Assembly: GCA_011800805.1 (NCBI GenBank)
Contig: MPNW01000044.1
Coordinates: forward strand, 226,697-272,473
DNA length: 45,777 bases
From: Hirudo medicinalis
Lineage: Eukaryota > Annelida > Clitellata > Hirudinida > Hirudinidae
Reading direction: 5' to 3'
Positions 10,060 through 20,881 of this stretch are shown piece by piece. Below the pieces are notes generated by a model that did not search any database, was not told the origin of the DNA, and saw only the letters and a list, made by a program, of their open reading frames with translations. The first letter of the stretch is position 1. Every line of letters starts with the position of its first letter. Both the position numbers and the translations under genes were made by a program.

Positions 10060-11283
10060 CAGATCATGGTTGTTAATATCGCAGTATCGGTACTTTTTGA
10101 ATATCGATACTTTTTGATATTCAAAATGGTAATCGCCGATAATTTTGGCCGTCAATATCGAAATGAGTATCGTTGATACTTTTTGGAGCTAGAGATACTC
10201 GATAACAATACTTTTTTAGAACCTTTTAAAATTAAAAAAATTTAAAATATTATTATAAAAAATCAATAGCTTTATCATCTTCGTATTTAGCTTTTGTTTG
10301 TTTAATTTTCTATGGACTCTCGGTAAAAGCACAGCGTGCGCAGTCCCTGAAGGGTCCAATTTTATAAAAGCATTCAATCACTTTTCATTTTATGACACTG
10401 AACATTCACTAACTGATTTAGTTAAAGGCGAATCAAATAAAGTTTTGTAAAGGAATATGCGAAAGCAATGCGTTCTATAGCATGCGGTCTGGACATTTTG
10501 GCTATTTACTCCCAATATTAGCAGTTATTGTGAACCAGCTGAATGCTCTGTTGGAAGATACTACAAATCCATTACCGCTGATTAATGGATTAAGAGCTGG
10601 AACAAGACGAAGATTTGATGACATGAACAATGACGCCCAACTTGCAGCTGTAGTCCACCCTCAATTTAAATTATACTGGCTCAGTGGTGAAGTCCAGAAA
10701 GCACTTGTGACGACGTTGAAGTCACGTGTAGATGCCATGATAAAGAAAGAAGTAAAAAAACTGTGTGGCAAAATTTCAGATGATCAAACGTTGAAGCCAG
10801 AGACCGAAGATTTTTCCACAAATTCCTTCGCTGCATTTTCCAATAAGAGACAAAGATTAGATGTTGTTGTTGGCGTGGATGAGGTCGATGGATAATTGGC
10901 TGACATAACTTTAGAGTTATCGTCTCTTAATTGATATCCATATAAAAAAGTTATATGTGGCCCTCAACACTGGATTGCCCGTTGCCGCAGCGTGGAGGTT
11001 ATTCTCAGGTGGCAGGATATTGTTGAGCGAACATTTTGAAATGTTGCTATTTCTGCGACTAGCAAATTGGTAAACATGGTAATCATTTTTTAACATAGTT
11101 TTGTGTTTCAATAAAATTTTTTGTTTTTATTAAATATTGTTCGAGTTGTTATTACTTCAAAATGTATAGGAAAAAGTATTGCCAGAAAGTATTGGTATTG
11201 CCGATACCAATACATTTTGATATGAATATTGGCATTGGTATTGCCAATAAATTTAAAATAAAATGTTGGTATTGGTATTGGCG
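10060..11283 (+). mobile_element. hAT-like DNA transposon remnant
   Basis: A degraded transposase (10482-11074) is flanked on both sides by iterated short motifs: ATCGATACTTTTT-type units at about 10078-10215 and GGTATTGG/TATTGCC units at about 11170-11283. Such subterminal arrays are common in hAT elements. Exact termini and target duplication were not resolved, and the two flanks are not clean inverted copies of each other. A SINE abuts the right flank. Confidence 0.6.
10482..11074 (+). pseudogene. hAT transposase C-terminal fragment
   Basis: The frame 10482-10895 has NGLRAGTRRRFDDM and LAAVVHPQFKLYWL, like the region before the dimerisation domain of BED-type hAT transposases. After a stop and frame change, about 10955-11074 reads LNTGLPVAAAWRLFSGG and then LSEHFEMLLFLRLANW. 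This is the hAT C-terminal dimerisation motif and usual end. N-terminal DNA-binding and catalytic parts are absent, so it is dead. Family assignment rests on these motifs. Confidence 0.75.
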
Positions 11284-11474
11284 AGCAGGTTGGCCGGATG
11301 GGTTGCGTTCCTGCATGCGGCGATAATAGCAACAGTCATAATGTGTCACGTTCGCAACCCAGCCTGCACCGCAGGGGAGCTGTATAAATGGTTGATCGAT
11401 TAAAAAAGTGCCTTCACATCCTATTCGGATACATGAGGCATTCGAAAGATCGGCTAAATAAATACAAATACAAT
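11283..11474 (+). repeat. tRNA-derived SINE copy B, most complete
   Basis: The A-box-like block TGGCCGGATGGG and B-box-like GTTCGCAACCC resemble copy A. GCAGG near the start pairs with CCTGC before ACC. The body has TATAAATGGTTGATCGATTA and AAAAAGTGCCTTCACATCC. The tail ends in A-rich units, AAATAAATACAAATACAA. It abuts the hAT remnant. Confidence 0.75.
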
Positions 11475-13183
11475 ATTTTTGTAGAGTATTGTTAGCAACC
11501 CTCGTTCAGATGTTAAATGATCAACATTTCATTCAAGAATTATTCATTCATTAAGACAAAATGTCAGTTTCTTTCCACTCCAACCGTAAGAGTAATCTAA
11601 AAACTTTATTCTTTCCATATTGCATGTGTTATTTTTAGCTCTAATTGGCTCAAAAATATTGCATTCATTTTATTTTTTTTATATGTTTTAATCAAATATG
11701 ATATATATGAGTTTAAGATGAAATCGTCACCATAATTACTTCAATTCCATTGAATATATCGCCAAAATTACCAACGCTTGATAGAAGATCAAATAAACAG
11801 ATCAAATACGATGTTATTATTAGCATTCGAATCTTAACGGGCAATTACAATCTTAACGACCAATTATACTTTATATGGATTAATAAGTCCTTAGGAGTCT
11901 TAAATTCTGGTAAAACTATCGATTATATGATTTACTTTTATATAAAACGCATTTATCGAAACTTATTTTATTCATACATTTCTTGACGACTAAAGTTGCA
12001 TGACGACTTGTAAGACTCCACAGATTCGATCTGTGACTTTGAGACTATCTATCTCTATCACAACAGTAATCTACTTATTTATTTGAATTTTATAAGCATT
12101 TTCAACGTTAAATATAATTCTCAGAATATGAAAGCAGTCAGTGCAATTCCTTAAATGATGACAATTTCAAAGAGACATCTGTTTCTCATTTTCATCTTTT
12201 TTTCTGAAAAAGTTCCATCAACTTGTGCTTATAATTTGCGAACGACAAATTCTAATAAAAGGAATCCAGTAAATAGTCTCCAATAAATGATGTCGCCAAG
12301 CATTGTTTCAGGGGTCTTGGTGCAGACATTACGAGACGTTTAATGAGCCCTTCAACTTACTTCTTGCAAATGCTGAAGTTTAATTCATTCGCTCGAGATT
12401 ATGAGCTTGTTACACCGTCGCTGATTCACAAAACGTCTTCAAGTCTGAAAACATCATGAAGCCATAATTGGGTCACACGTATTCACTTCACAAGTTTCGC
12501 ACAACTTTTTTCACATGAATCTTTCAATTTTATGGTCTTCATCAAATTGTGTGCTTCATGAAATTAAGTATCATGTAACTATATTTAAAACAAGCGCTAA
12601 AATTATTTATAAAAAACTAGTGAAAGCAATTAATAATAACAATTTGGTGCTTGTAATGGTGACATTCAAGTGCATTGAGTCGTTTGGTTAATTAATAAAA
12701 CCCATTTGAATTGTTCAGAATTGCTGTCTTAACAAATGGTAATTGGTTTCATCTCGGGATGAGTTCTTCAGCTTATAAACCCGCATCAGCACCACTTAAG
12801 AACCAGGTCTGAAGAATATCTTCGCCCAGTTAGATATTTCGTTCAAATTTCTTAAAATTTAACTGAAATTATCGTTTGCTTTCGATTAAAATAAGGAAAT
12901 TTAGACGAAGAACCTTTATTTGTCTGAACGAATAAATAAAGCTAAATAAATAAGTGATTGATTTCTCGCATTACTACTTCTTAATAATAAATATGAATTG
13001 ATGCAATTACATGGGTTCATTGTTAGCCATTATTATTATTATTGATTTTAAAACATTTGAAGGCTCTGAAGACATAACTGAATCTTTCCTTAATTAAATA
13101 TTTTTATTACTTAATTAATATTTATTAATAATTATGAGATTAAAATAAATTTAATAAATATTTGTTGATCAGGAACAATCATC
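11475..13183. other. intergenic, upstream of the aquaporin gene
   Basis: AT-rich with no supported gene. TTATAAA at 12773-12779 could be a core promoter element for the aquaporin. The coding start is preceded by an acceptor-like TTTGTTGATCAG (13161-13172), so a non-coding first exon is likely. The promoter assignment is weak. Confidence 0.35.
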
Positions 13184-14883
13184 ATGATGCCTGCTTGCAT
13201 CTCAGAAGTTAAGAAGAGTTCATTCTGGTTGGCGGTTCTCGCTGAATGTTTAGGCTCCTTTCTGCTCGTGCTTTTCGGTTGTGGTTCTTGTGGTTATGGA
13301 GACAGCATCGTGTCCATAGCATTAGGGTTTGGATTGAGTGTGGGCACAATAGTGTGGATTATTGGACACGTCAGTGGCGGTCACATCAACCCCGCTGTAA
13401 CATTTGGCTTCCTTGTAACCAGGAAGATAAGTTTACTCAAGGTAGACTGATTATAAAGTCTTGCATAGATTTGAATTTTTCTAAGTTTATTTACACTAAT
13501 TTACAAAAGTACCAAAAAAATGAATAATGATAATAATATTATATTATATATATTTTAATGATAATAATATTATATATATTTAATAATAAATATTATTACT
13601 ATATTAATATTTATAATTATAACTCGATTATTATCAACTCTGAATTATTATAATTATAATAACTTAGCATGAAACTTTTTCAAATACTTTCCAAGGCCAT
13701 CTTCTATATAATCTTCCAATGTTGTGGAGCAACATTGGGTTCCGTGGTTCTTTTATTGACTTACCTCAACTCCGAACTGAAAGGTGCTCTTTGTGCTCCG
13801 TCGGTGGTTGTCACAGAATTTTCAGGATTTCTCGTGGAGGCTCTGATTACATTCCTACTCGTACTCGTGGTGTTTTCAACCTGTGATTCTCTTAGGAAAG
13901 GATTCAGTGGGTCTGGTCCTTTGGCTATCGGACTGTCAGTTACTGTCGGCCATTTCTGGGCTGTGAGTTTAATTGGGTGAAATGCATTCGTGTGGAAGAA
14001 AATAATGGTGTGTTCTGAGGACATCCATGAAGTTATCCATAAAGAATAAAATGCTTGACGATTGTTGGATAATCTCGAATTAATTATTTCGGGCCGAAAT
14101 GAATGTAAATTCGGATTGTTACTCTTCAGCTCAAATTGACTGGCGCAGGAACCAATCCTGCTCGTGTATTTGGACCAGCAGTCGTCTCTGGCAGTTTCAG
14201 ATCCCACTGGGTTTGTTTCCTCAAGAAATTATTTAGTTGCTAATTATGTATGCAACGTTTTTTGTTAGGATCGCATTAAACATTGCTCTGTTAACATTAA
14301 TAAATAAGCTCATGAAATATTTTAAGTGATGTTCCTGGTTAAATAGTTGAGGGCACTTCTTGAGTTAAAGATTCAAATTTTAACGTCTTTAACTTTAATT
14401 ATCTTCAAAAAATGTTTAATTATTTAAAAATGAATAGGTAAATAAATAAATAAGACAACCACGTAAAAACCTTTGTTAAAATATAAATGTATATTTAGCC
14501 CATCTTTTGAGTGCCTTATGTATCCGAACGGGATGTGACATTACGACTGTTGCTATTAAGACCGCATGCAGGAACGCAGTCCATTCGGCCTACCTGTATG
14601 CCATATAAATGGTATCTGCAAGGCGATAATAAACATGATTATGAATTATTAAAAACGAAATAACTATTGAGTAACTTCTTAGGTGTACTGGGTTGGACCG
14701 TTGGTCGGAGGAGCAGTAGCTGCTCTTTTATACGATCTCGTCTTTGCTGTCAATGCATGCAGGGACAAGTTCAAGGCCTTCTTCACATCCAAGTTTTACG
14801 ATGAAGCTGATTATTCATCCGATGGAGCCAACATCATCCACATCGTTAAAGAAATTCCTGATGTCAAAACTGCCAGTGTCTGA
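13184..14883 (+). CDS. aquaporin, four coding exons
   Basis: Exons 13184-13441, 13696-13962, 14130-14210 and 14683-14883, all phase 0, give 268 residues. It is a six-helix membrane channel for water, possibly small solutes. The first NPA box is GGHINPAVT (about residue 66) in exon 1. The second is GAGTNPARVFGPAVV in exon 3. The His of the selectivity filter lies in TVGHFWA, and Arg follows the second NPA, so the pore looks like a classical water-selective type. The position of the mercury-sensitive Cys of human AQP1 is Ala here. The tail is short and hydrophilic. Exon 3 has a weak donor (GTTTGT) and the others are standard. Two start ATGs are adjacent. An AATAAA lies at 15055. Which animal subfamily (Prip, Drip, AQP4-like) it belongs to is not resolved. 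Confidence 0.92.
13526..13610. repeat. AT-rich short tandem repeat in aquaporin intron 1
   Basis: The unit starting AATGATAATAATATTATAT occurs at 13526 and again at 13557 (period 31 bp), followed by further ATT/TAT repeats. It is intronic simple sequence. Confidence 0.7.
14481..14602 (-). repeat. tRNA-derived SINE copy C, internally deleted
   Basis: Lies in aquaporin intron 3, in reverse orientation. The minus strand has GGCCGAATGG, CCTGCATGCGGTC, AATAGCAACAGTCGTAATGT and then directly CACATCC...TTCGGATACAT as in the 3' part of copy B. The B box and the TATAAATGG body are missing, so this is a deletion derivative. Confidence 0.7.
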
Positions 14884-15356
14884 ACTTTTCTTTGGCATTT
14901 TGTTGTCGTTTCATCACGGAATTCTGTTTTTTTTTCGTTTATTTTCAACAGAATGTTCAACCGATGTTGCTCTTTCGAACTAAAATTAAATATATACTTA
15001 TACAATTTATATTATACATTACATATAATATAGATGCATAACACAAATTTAAAAAATAAATGATTATCAACTTAAAGCGGATATGCGTTTCCAAGTGCAA
15101 ATTTGAACTAAAAAGTGGATGAACTGGTCCTATGACATGTTAAGTTATTGCTGAACAAACTTTGGACATTCGGGCTTCGATATATCTTTGACTGATGGCA
15201 GGCCGCATATGCTTAAGTGGTATATGATGCACAACATCTAATTGGTAACTGGGTACTGCATGGCTCAAAATTTTCAAAACCTTTTGAAACCTCCACCGCA
15301 GCTAGGAAAAAATGCAACCGATTAATTTGTAATACAGTGCAAAGTTAGTTCAGAGC

Positions 15357-15519
15357 TTTCCTCCTGCATAAGGCAGTAATGACAACAGTCGTAAAAAAAC
15401 CCAGCTTGCACTGCTGCAAACGCCCTTGGAAAGCAGTACTACATAAATGGTTAACGAGAAACGCCTCTGACGTTATGCTTATGGCGCTAGGTAAATAAAC
15501 TTCATTTGCAATACAAGGC
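15357..15519 (+). repeat. diverged SINE copy D
   Basis: Matches the family in patches: CTCCTGCAT, GACAACAGTCGTAA, CCCAGC.TGCA, CATAAATGGTTAA, AATAAAC and a tail with AATACAA. The A and B boxes are eroded. Confidence 0.5.
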
Positions 15520-16204
15520 AAGATAATAGATAATACGCAAAAAATTGTCCGAAAACCCTGCTTAATAAAAGTAAAACCTAGTAATAGCAGAACACACCAT
15601 TGTGCTCATCCACATAGTTAGTGAATGTTATGTTTCGAGAATAATTCAGAGCCAAGAAGTCAATTTGAAACATAAATCTACACCTTATTATTGCCATCAC
15701 CATCCTATCGTCTGTAAAATACATTTGAGGCCTTAAACCGAATAACTCTGCTTGAATCTAATTTAATGATTTAATTTTTACGCTTTTTAGAAATCCTACA
15801 TTATCATCGTATTTTATACTCGACTTGTGATTTCATCATTTTCGTCTCGAAATTCAAAAATTTGTCCGAGAAAAATAAATCCGCCTGTCGTGTCATAAAA
15901 CTCTCCCAGCATTCAGTGATTTGCAAAGTCCACAACGGAAAGAACCCAAACGGAGAGACGACTAAAATAGTGATGCGTGTTATCTTAGATATGGAAGATT
16001 TTATCAATAAAACGAGTTAATGACTCTAGGGTTAGGAATTTCGAGGAGTTTGAATTTAAGAGAATAACACTATTGCTTAAGCCATAGTAAGGAAAGTTTC
16101 GCACAATTAAAGAAAAAAATCAATGGCAAACTTTGCAGCGCTGCAGCTAACAGCAAATGAATACCGCTGCCATCACTTATAATAAAAATAACATAATAAG
16201 AACA

Positions 16205-16436
16205 TAAACATTACGAAAGTTCGCACCCCAGCCTGAACCCCATGGATCTTTTGGTAGAGGTGATACATAAATGGTAGATCGATTAAAAAGTGCCGTTTGT
16301 CCGATTCATCAAGTTATGCACAGGAGATTAATGAAATACTAGTAGAAAAAGTGCCTTAAAATCTTTTTTTATACCTAGTGTACTCGAAGGATCGCCTAAA
16401 TAGAAATACTAGTACAAACACAAATACAAAAACACG
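16205..16436 (+). repeat. diverged SINE copy E, B box and 3' part
   Basis: Keeps GTTCGCACCCCAGCCTG, CATAAATGGTAGATCGATTA, AAAAAGTGCC, CGAAGGATCGCCTAAAT and a tail ACAAACACAAATACAAAAAC. It is longer than copy B because of an inner stretch in which AAATACTAGTA and AAAAGTGCC recur, suggesting partial duplication. The A-box half is missing. Confidence 0.65.
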
Positions 16437-17446
16437 AAAGCAAGTCAAATTGCGCTAATCATTTAACAACGCCTTCTTGACGATGTCTTCATCTACATTA
16501 AATTATTCATCTCACTAATTGTTTTCATTACGTTATGTATATTTATGTATGTTATAGTTTATTATGTAGACAAATAATTGATAACTCACAAGATTAAGAA
16601 TTCACAAACCCAATCTTGCACCTTTATTGAAGCATGCTTGATGAGCAAATAGATGAAAGTTAAAACATGAGACCATAACTCCCCCAACTTGCTAGACCGA
16701 TAACCAATAACCGTTCGATGAAAGCCGTTTTTATAAAATGCCCTTGCCTCTGAAAGGCTGAAACCTTATGTTGAATCACAACTCGTTTCAAACTAAACCT
16801 AATCAAGACCAATTTTTATAAATAAAATCCATCAAATGACAGAACCAAGCATTTGTGGTTATGCCAATCCTCCCCTCTGTTGCGTATGAAATACTTCAGG
16901 GACACACCCCCTAACAACAGCTGATATTCGGTTTCCTACACCTGCGCTCACACCAACCCAAACGGCGACATCAAACGGGTTCAACAACGGCGAGCCGAAC
17001 CCCAGATGATTCCGAACGCAAAACTCCCTACTCGTTCAAACGAGTGCACGTGCTAAACCAAAACATGTCCCGCTATCACGTCCAGAAATTAATTGAGCTG
17101 CGAGCATAGGCAAGAACTGCAAGCATTTTGAAAAAAAAAACACATTTGAGACCACCCATCTTCACCAAATAAAACAACCGAGAAACACGTTCTCGCTTCT
17201 CAAAAATTAACAACCCAAAATGGTCTAAAGAAAGATCATTCAAACAAATATATACATAATACGTTAATTGTTCAAGAATAGGATAATTCCAAGATGCTGC
17301 CGTATCTTAAACAGGGTCACATTCAGACTGCAAAACAAAACATCAGTCGACATCATCAGTCAGTGGAGGCGCATCATTGGTCCTGCAACGAAACGAGTTA
17401 CATGAACTACTTACTTTACGCAATAAGTACAAAAAGCAACGGAAAC

Positions 17447-18163
17447 CTACTCTACTTCGTCCGAAGCTATTGTCGGATTGAGCTGAGGATCAGAATCACG
17501 CATCTGGATAAGGATATCTCTTTCTCTTTTCAACTTCTCATTTTCACTTTGGTACTGCTCTAAGAGTGCATCCAACCTCCAGCACTCCCTTATCAAATCT
17601 TCCTTTCGCATGGCTTGCAAAACATTCATCCGTTGATTTTCCACTTCTTTCCGATATTCCCTTGAGAAAGCTTCGTAATCATCTTCATAGTCGGATTCGT
17701 TAGAAGTAAACTGATCATCACTGGAGCCTCCATCACCTGGAGATCGATCTTCCATTCCTTCCGTTCCTGGGCTCCTTTCTTCTGTTGTGGACTTCCGACG
17801 AGAACGCGTCCTTTCCCTGGGTTTGTCATCCGTCAGAGTCGGAGTAAATTGCGACCCGCGATCTTGCATCAAGAACTCGTTCGTGTTGCATGGAGCCATC
17901 GGTTGGAGAGGCAAATAAGTCGCTCTTTTGTAGAACTTTAGACCATCTCCCAATGCTTGCTTCTCAACATCCCAGGTCAATTTCCAATTTCTGTGATGAT
18001 AACCGGCCTTTCGCTTTCGGCGACATCTTTTTCTTTTACCATCGCTGAGATTCTTTTCAGTGCTGCTGACATCAGCTGTTACAGGCAGAATCACGTCGCT
18101 GGCGCCTTCTATTACCTTCCCGTTGGAATCAGCGGGACCTGCACGTCCAACTTCCATCATCAT
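17447..18163 (-). CDS. HEXIM: HEXIM, P-TEFb inhibitor, single exon
   Basis: 238 residues from the ATG at 18163; the open frame extends 24 bp further upstream without an ATG. The order matches HEXIM1: an Arg/Lys-rich 7SK-binding motif (KRKRCRRKRKAG, then HHRNWKLTW), the inhibitory segment PMAPCNTNEFLMQDR, an acidic block (SDDQFTSNESDYEDDYEAF) and a C-terminal coiled coil (EDLIRECWRLDALLEQYQ...). In relatives this nuclear protein dimerises, binds 7SK RNA and cyclin T, and holds CDK9 inactive. No intron is seen, as in vertebrate HEXIM1. The PYNT motif reads PCNT here (codon TGC); the Phe that follows is kept. It is shorter than human HEXIM1 (359), mainly at the N-terminus. Confidence 0.9.
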   Translation of the reverse strand: MMMEVGRAGPADSNGKVIEGASDVILPVTADVSSTEKNLSDGKRKRCRRKRKAGYHHRNWKLTWDVEKQALGDGLKFYKRATYLPLQPMAPCNTNEFLMQDRGSQFTPTLTDDKPRERTRSRRKSTTEERSPGTEGMEDRSPGDGGSSDDQFTSNESDYEDDYEAFSREYRKEVENQRMNVLQAMRKEDLIRECWRLDALLEQYQSENEKLKRERDILIQMRDSDPQLNPTIASDEVE

Positions 18164-19117
18164 AAAGGTTATAAATACTCTTTTCAAACGAGCTACCGAT
18201 AAAATGCAGGTTAAATCTCAAATTAAGCCTTTGTATACAAAACTGAGTAATAAATCTTTAAATCTAAAAATATTCAATTATTTAGTACTAATTATTAACT
18301 TAATATTCATAAAAAGAGCATGTAAACACAAGTGAGCGAACGGCCAACAGTACCCCAACACGATCACAACGATCTACGAAACGCTTTTCACATTCGACCA
18401 GTTTTATAGCTAAGAAGCCTGTTTACTACCTCTGCTCACAAAATAGTTCCGTAGATCAACATTCTAATGCCGGCTTTTAATTAGCATTCAGCAATAAATT
18501 TGAAATAAACTTTATATTGTAACAACAATTATGTTTGCAAAAGTTTGAAATCGATATTGGCGTTAACAATACTGTTAATCGCGGATTAATACAAAAAACA
18601 AACGCTAATTTTAGAATGAAAATTGTTTTAAATGTTGCAACTAAATTTAAAATGATTTTTTAATAAAAATTTCTAAATCGTAACCAAAAAATGATTAAAA
18701 ACGTACTGAAATTTAAATATTGGATTAAATTAAGTGTAAATTACTTAGCAATGTTAATCAATAAAATTATGTCAATGTATGCTTGATTTATAAATTGATT
18801 CAACTGTTAATAGCTGAAACGTGGATTATTGTCTGAGGCACAAACATCCTTGAAACTTCATATCAGTATACGGCAGTTACTGGCGAACGGCTGATTCGTT
18901 AAGATAAAAATAGACATTAAAGCTTGGGTTAATGAATATTTATTATTAACGTTGGGGCTGTTTATTTTAGCGGCGGTTATATGCTTTAGATGCTGATCGT
19001 AAATAGCGTGGGGTTTTGATTCGTCGCTGTAGTGTCTCTTTTACACGAACTTTTCAAGACATTCCAACTAATCGGCCTGGCCACTATAATCGTCTTTTGT
19101 CTCATCAATCAATTAAC
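18164..19117. promoter_or_regulatory. head-to-head interval between HEXIM and DUS4L
   Basis: The two genes diverge from this stretch of about 950 bp, so promoters for both are expected here. No TATA box or other clear element could be assigned. The sequence is very AT-rich between 18500 and 18800. Confidence 0.35.
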
Positions 19118-20866
19118 ATGATGCAGACATTTAATGATTCAGAAATGGTAACTTATCCTCAACACAGAATACCCTCAGATTTGTTTCAGTCTTGTGAAAT
19201 TGTTAAAGCTTGTGCTCCTATGGTTCGGTTTTCTAGGCTAGTTTTTGTTGTTGTAAGACTGGTTTTGTTGCAGTACTCATGCTGTCTTTATTTTCCAGCC
19301 TTCCCTTCAGAAAATTAGTAAGGAAATATGGATGTGATCTGACATTCACACCAATGATCGTGGCTGAGTCTTTTGTACAGTCTTCTTCAGCAAGAGAAAA
19401 TGATTTCGATTATGATTTAGGTTTTGTTTAAATATAGATGTTCCATTACTAAATGTAATTTATAAAATACATATCTTTGGTTTTTGTGCATGAAGATGAT
19501 AAGCCTCTGATTGTTCAATTTGCTGCAAAATGCCCTCAAGTGCTTGCAAAAGCGAGTGCAATGGTCATGGAGTGGGTGCATTAATTTTTTTGTTGAAGTT
19601 ATTTGTTATGTAATTGTCCTTCATTGTTCGAAGCTACTGTGATGGAGTGGATTTGAATTGTGGATGTCCACAGAGGTTGTTGACTCTTTCAACATTTTTA
19701 TAGCCAGTGATGAAGCATTAGATCTCAGAATCACATCATTTATTGATGAGGCAAACTTCATTTTAAGCTGACCATCAACATTTACAAATGACAATTAGAT
19801 GGTGTCAAAGTATGCATTTGATAGGCACCAGTAATATAAAATTATCATGAATCAACTTGAAGATGGGCAATTCAAGAAGGTTATGGTTGTTGTCTTCTGA
19901 AGAATCCAGAATTGCTTGCTGACATGGTATCATGTACCAGAAGAAATATTAACAGAAATGATTTTTCAATTTCAATCAAAGTTCGTGTCTCGAATGATAT
20001 TAGGTTTGTAAATATTATTTTTTTATGATGGGGTTTTTTTTTAATGTAATTTTTTTAAATAAAAGAAAAACTGTTGAGTTGTGCAAGAGAGCAGAAATTG
20101 CTGGCTGTTCCTGGATATCAGTCCATGGTAGAACTCCTGAACAAAGATGTCAGCAAGCTGATTGGAATGCCATCAAGGTTGTTGCTGACAGTTTGAAAAT
20201 ACCAATCATTGCAAATGGTGACATCAAGAACCTGCAGGATGCACAGAGAGTCTGTGAATTAACTGGAGCCAAAGGTTGGAGTTGATCAGTAAGATGTAAC
20301 TCAAACTTAAATATGTCATTTCTTATTCAAGGTGCTATGGCAGCCAGAGGTATACTTGCTAATCCTGCAATGTTTGCTGGTCATGAATTTACACCGGAGC
20401 AGTGCATTGTCGATTGGGTTGGTGAAACCTTAATTGAGTTTTTCTTAAGTAGAAGGTATTTAATAATGATTATAAAGTGCTAAATTACTATCATTTGAAA
20501 ATAATGTTATTTGCTAGTAATAGGCAATGGATGATATGCACAATTAAATATATATTTATAATATTAATATGCATCACATGAATTACTAACACGAGTGAAA
20601 AAAAAGTATTTATTCTTACTAACCGATAAATATTTTAGTTAATGGCAATGTTTATTTATATTCAGGTTCAATTAGCTACTGACTATGGGACTCCTTTTCA
20701 GCAATTCCACAACCATCTCATCTATATGCTTGAAAATGTACTTCCCAAATCAGAAAGGCGAATCTTTAACTCTTTAGTTAGCAGCACTGCTGCATTGCAA
20801 TTTTTAGAGGATCATTATGAAATTAGCTTCAGTGACTTTGATAACAGTATTGCATTGAGGCTGTGA
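19118..20866 (+). CDS. DUS4L: tRNA-dihydrouridine synthase, DUS4-like
   Basis: Eight exons: 19118-19236, 19299-19420, 19496-19571, 19634-19675, 19863-20003, 20066-20274, 20332-20417, 20666-20866. Phases close throughout, giving 331 residues (human DUS4L 317). This FMN enzyme reduces uridine in the tRNA D-loop. Visible family blocks are VKACAPMVRFS at the barrel start, PLIVQFAAK, VDLNCGCPQRWA with the catalytic Cys, SIKVRVSND with the FMN Lys, WISVHGRTPEQR, IPIIANGDI and ARGILANPAMFAG. Exon 1 only fits if its donor is GC (AG|GCTAGT). The penultimate donor is GTTGGT. Introns are as short as 57-76 bp. AATAAA sits only 10 bp after the stop (20876). It is divergent from HEXIM upstream. Confidence 0.92.
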
Positions 20867-20875
20867 GTTTATGGG

Positions 20876-20881
20876 AATAAA
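20876..20881 (+). terminator. poly(A) signal AATAAA of DUS4L
   Basis: The hexamer lies 10 bp after the stop codon. The 3' UTR would therefore be very short. Confidence 0.5.

Larger units (their letters stand above)
14884..17446. other. intergenic between aquaporin and HEXIM
   Basis: Contains two diverged SINE copies (15357-15519 and about 16205-16436). No other gene or RNA was recognised. Genes on both sides end here (convergent). Confidence 0.5.

Noticed and set aside
13761..14207. Minus-strand open frame over the aquaporin
   Set aside because: It is a shadow of aquaporin exons 2 and 3 and has no protein features.
11283..16436. Clustered similar repeats considered as a CRISPR-like or satellite array
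   Set aside because: Copies are unequal in length, lie in both orientations and are irregularly spaced, and the host is an animal. A SINE family fits better.
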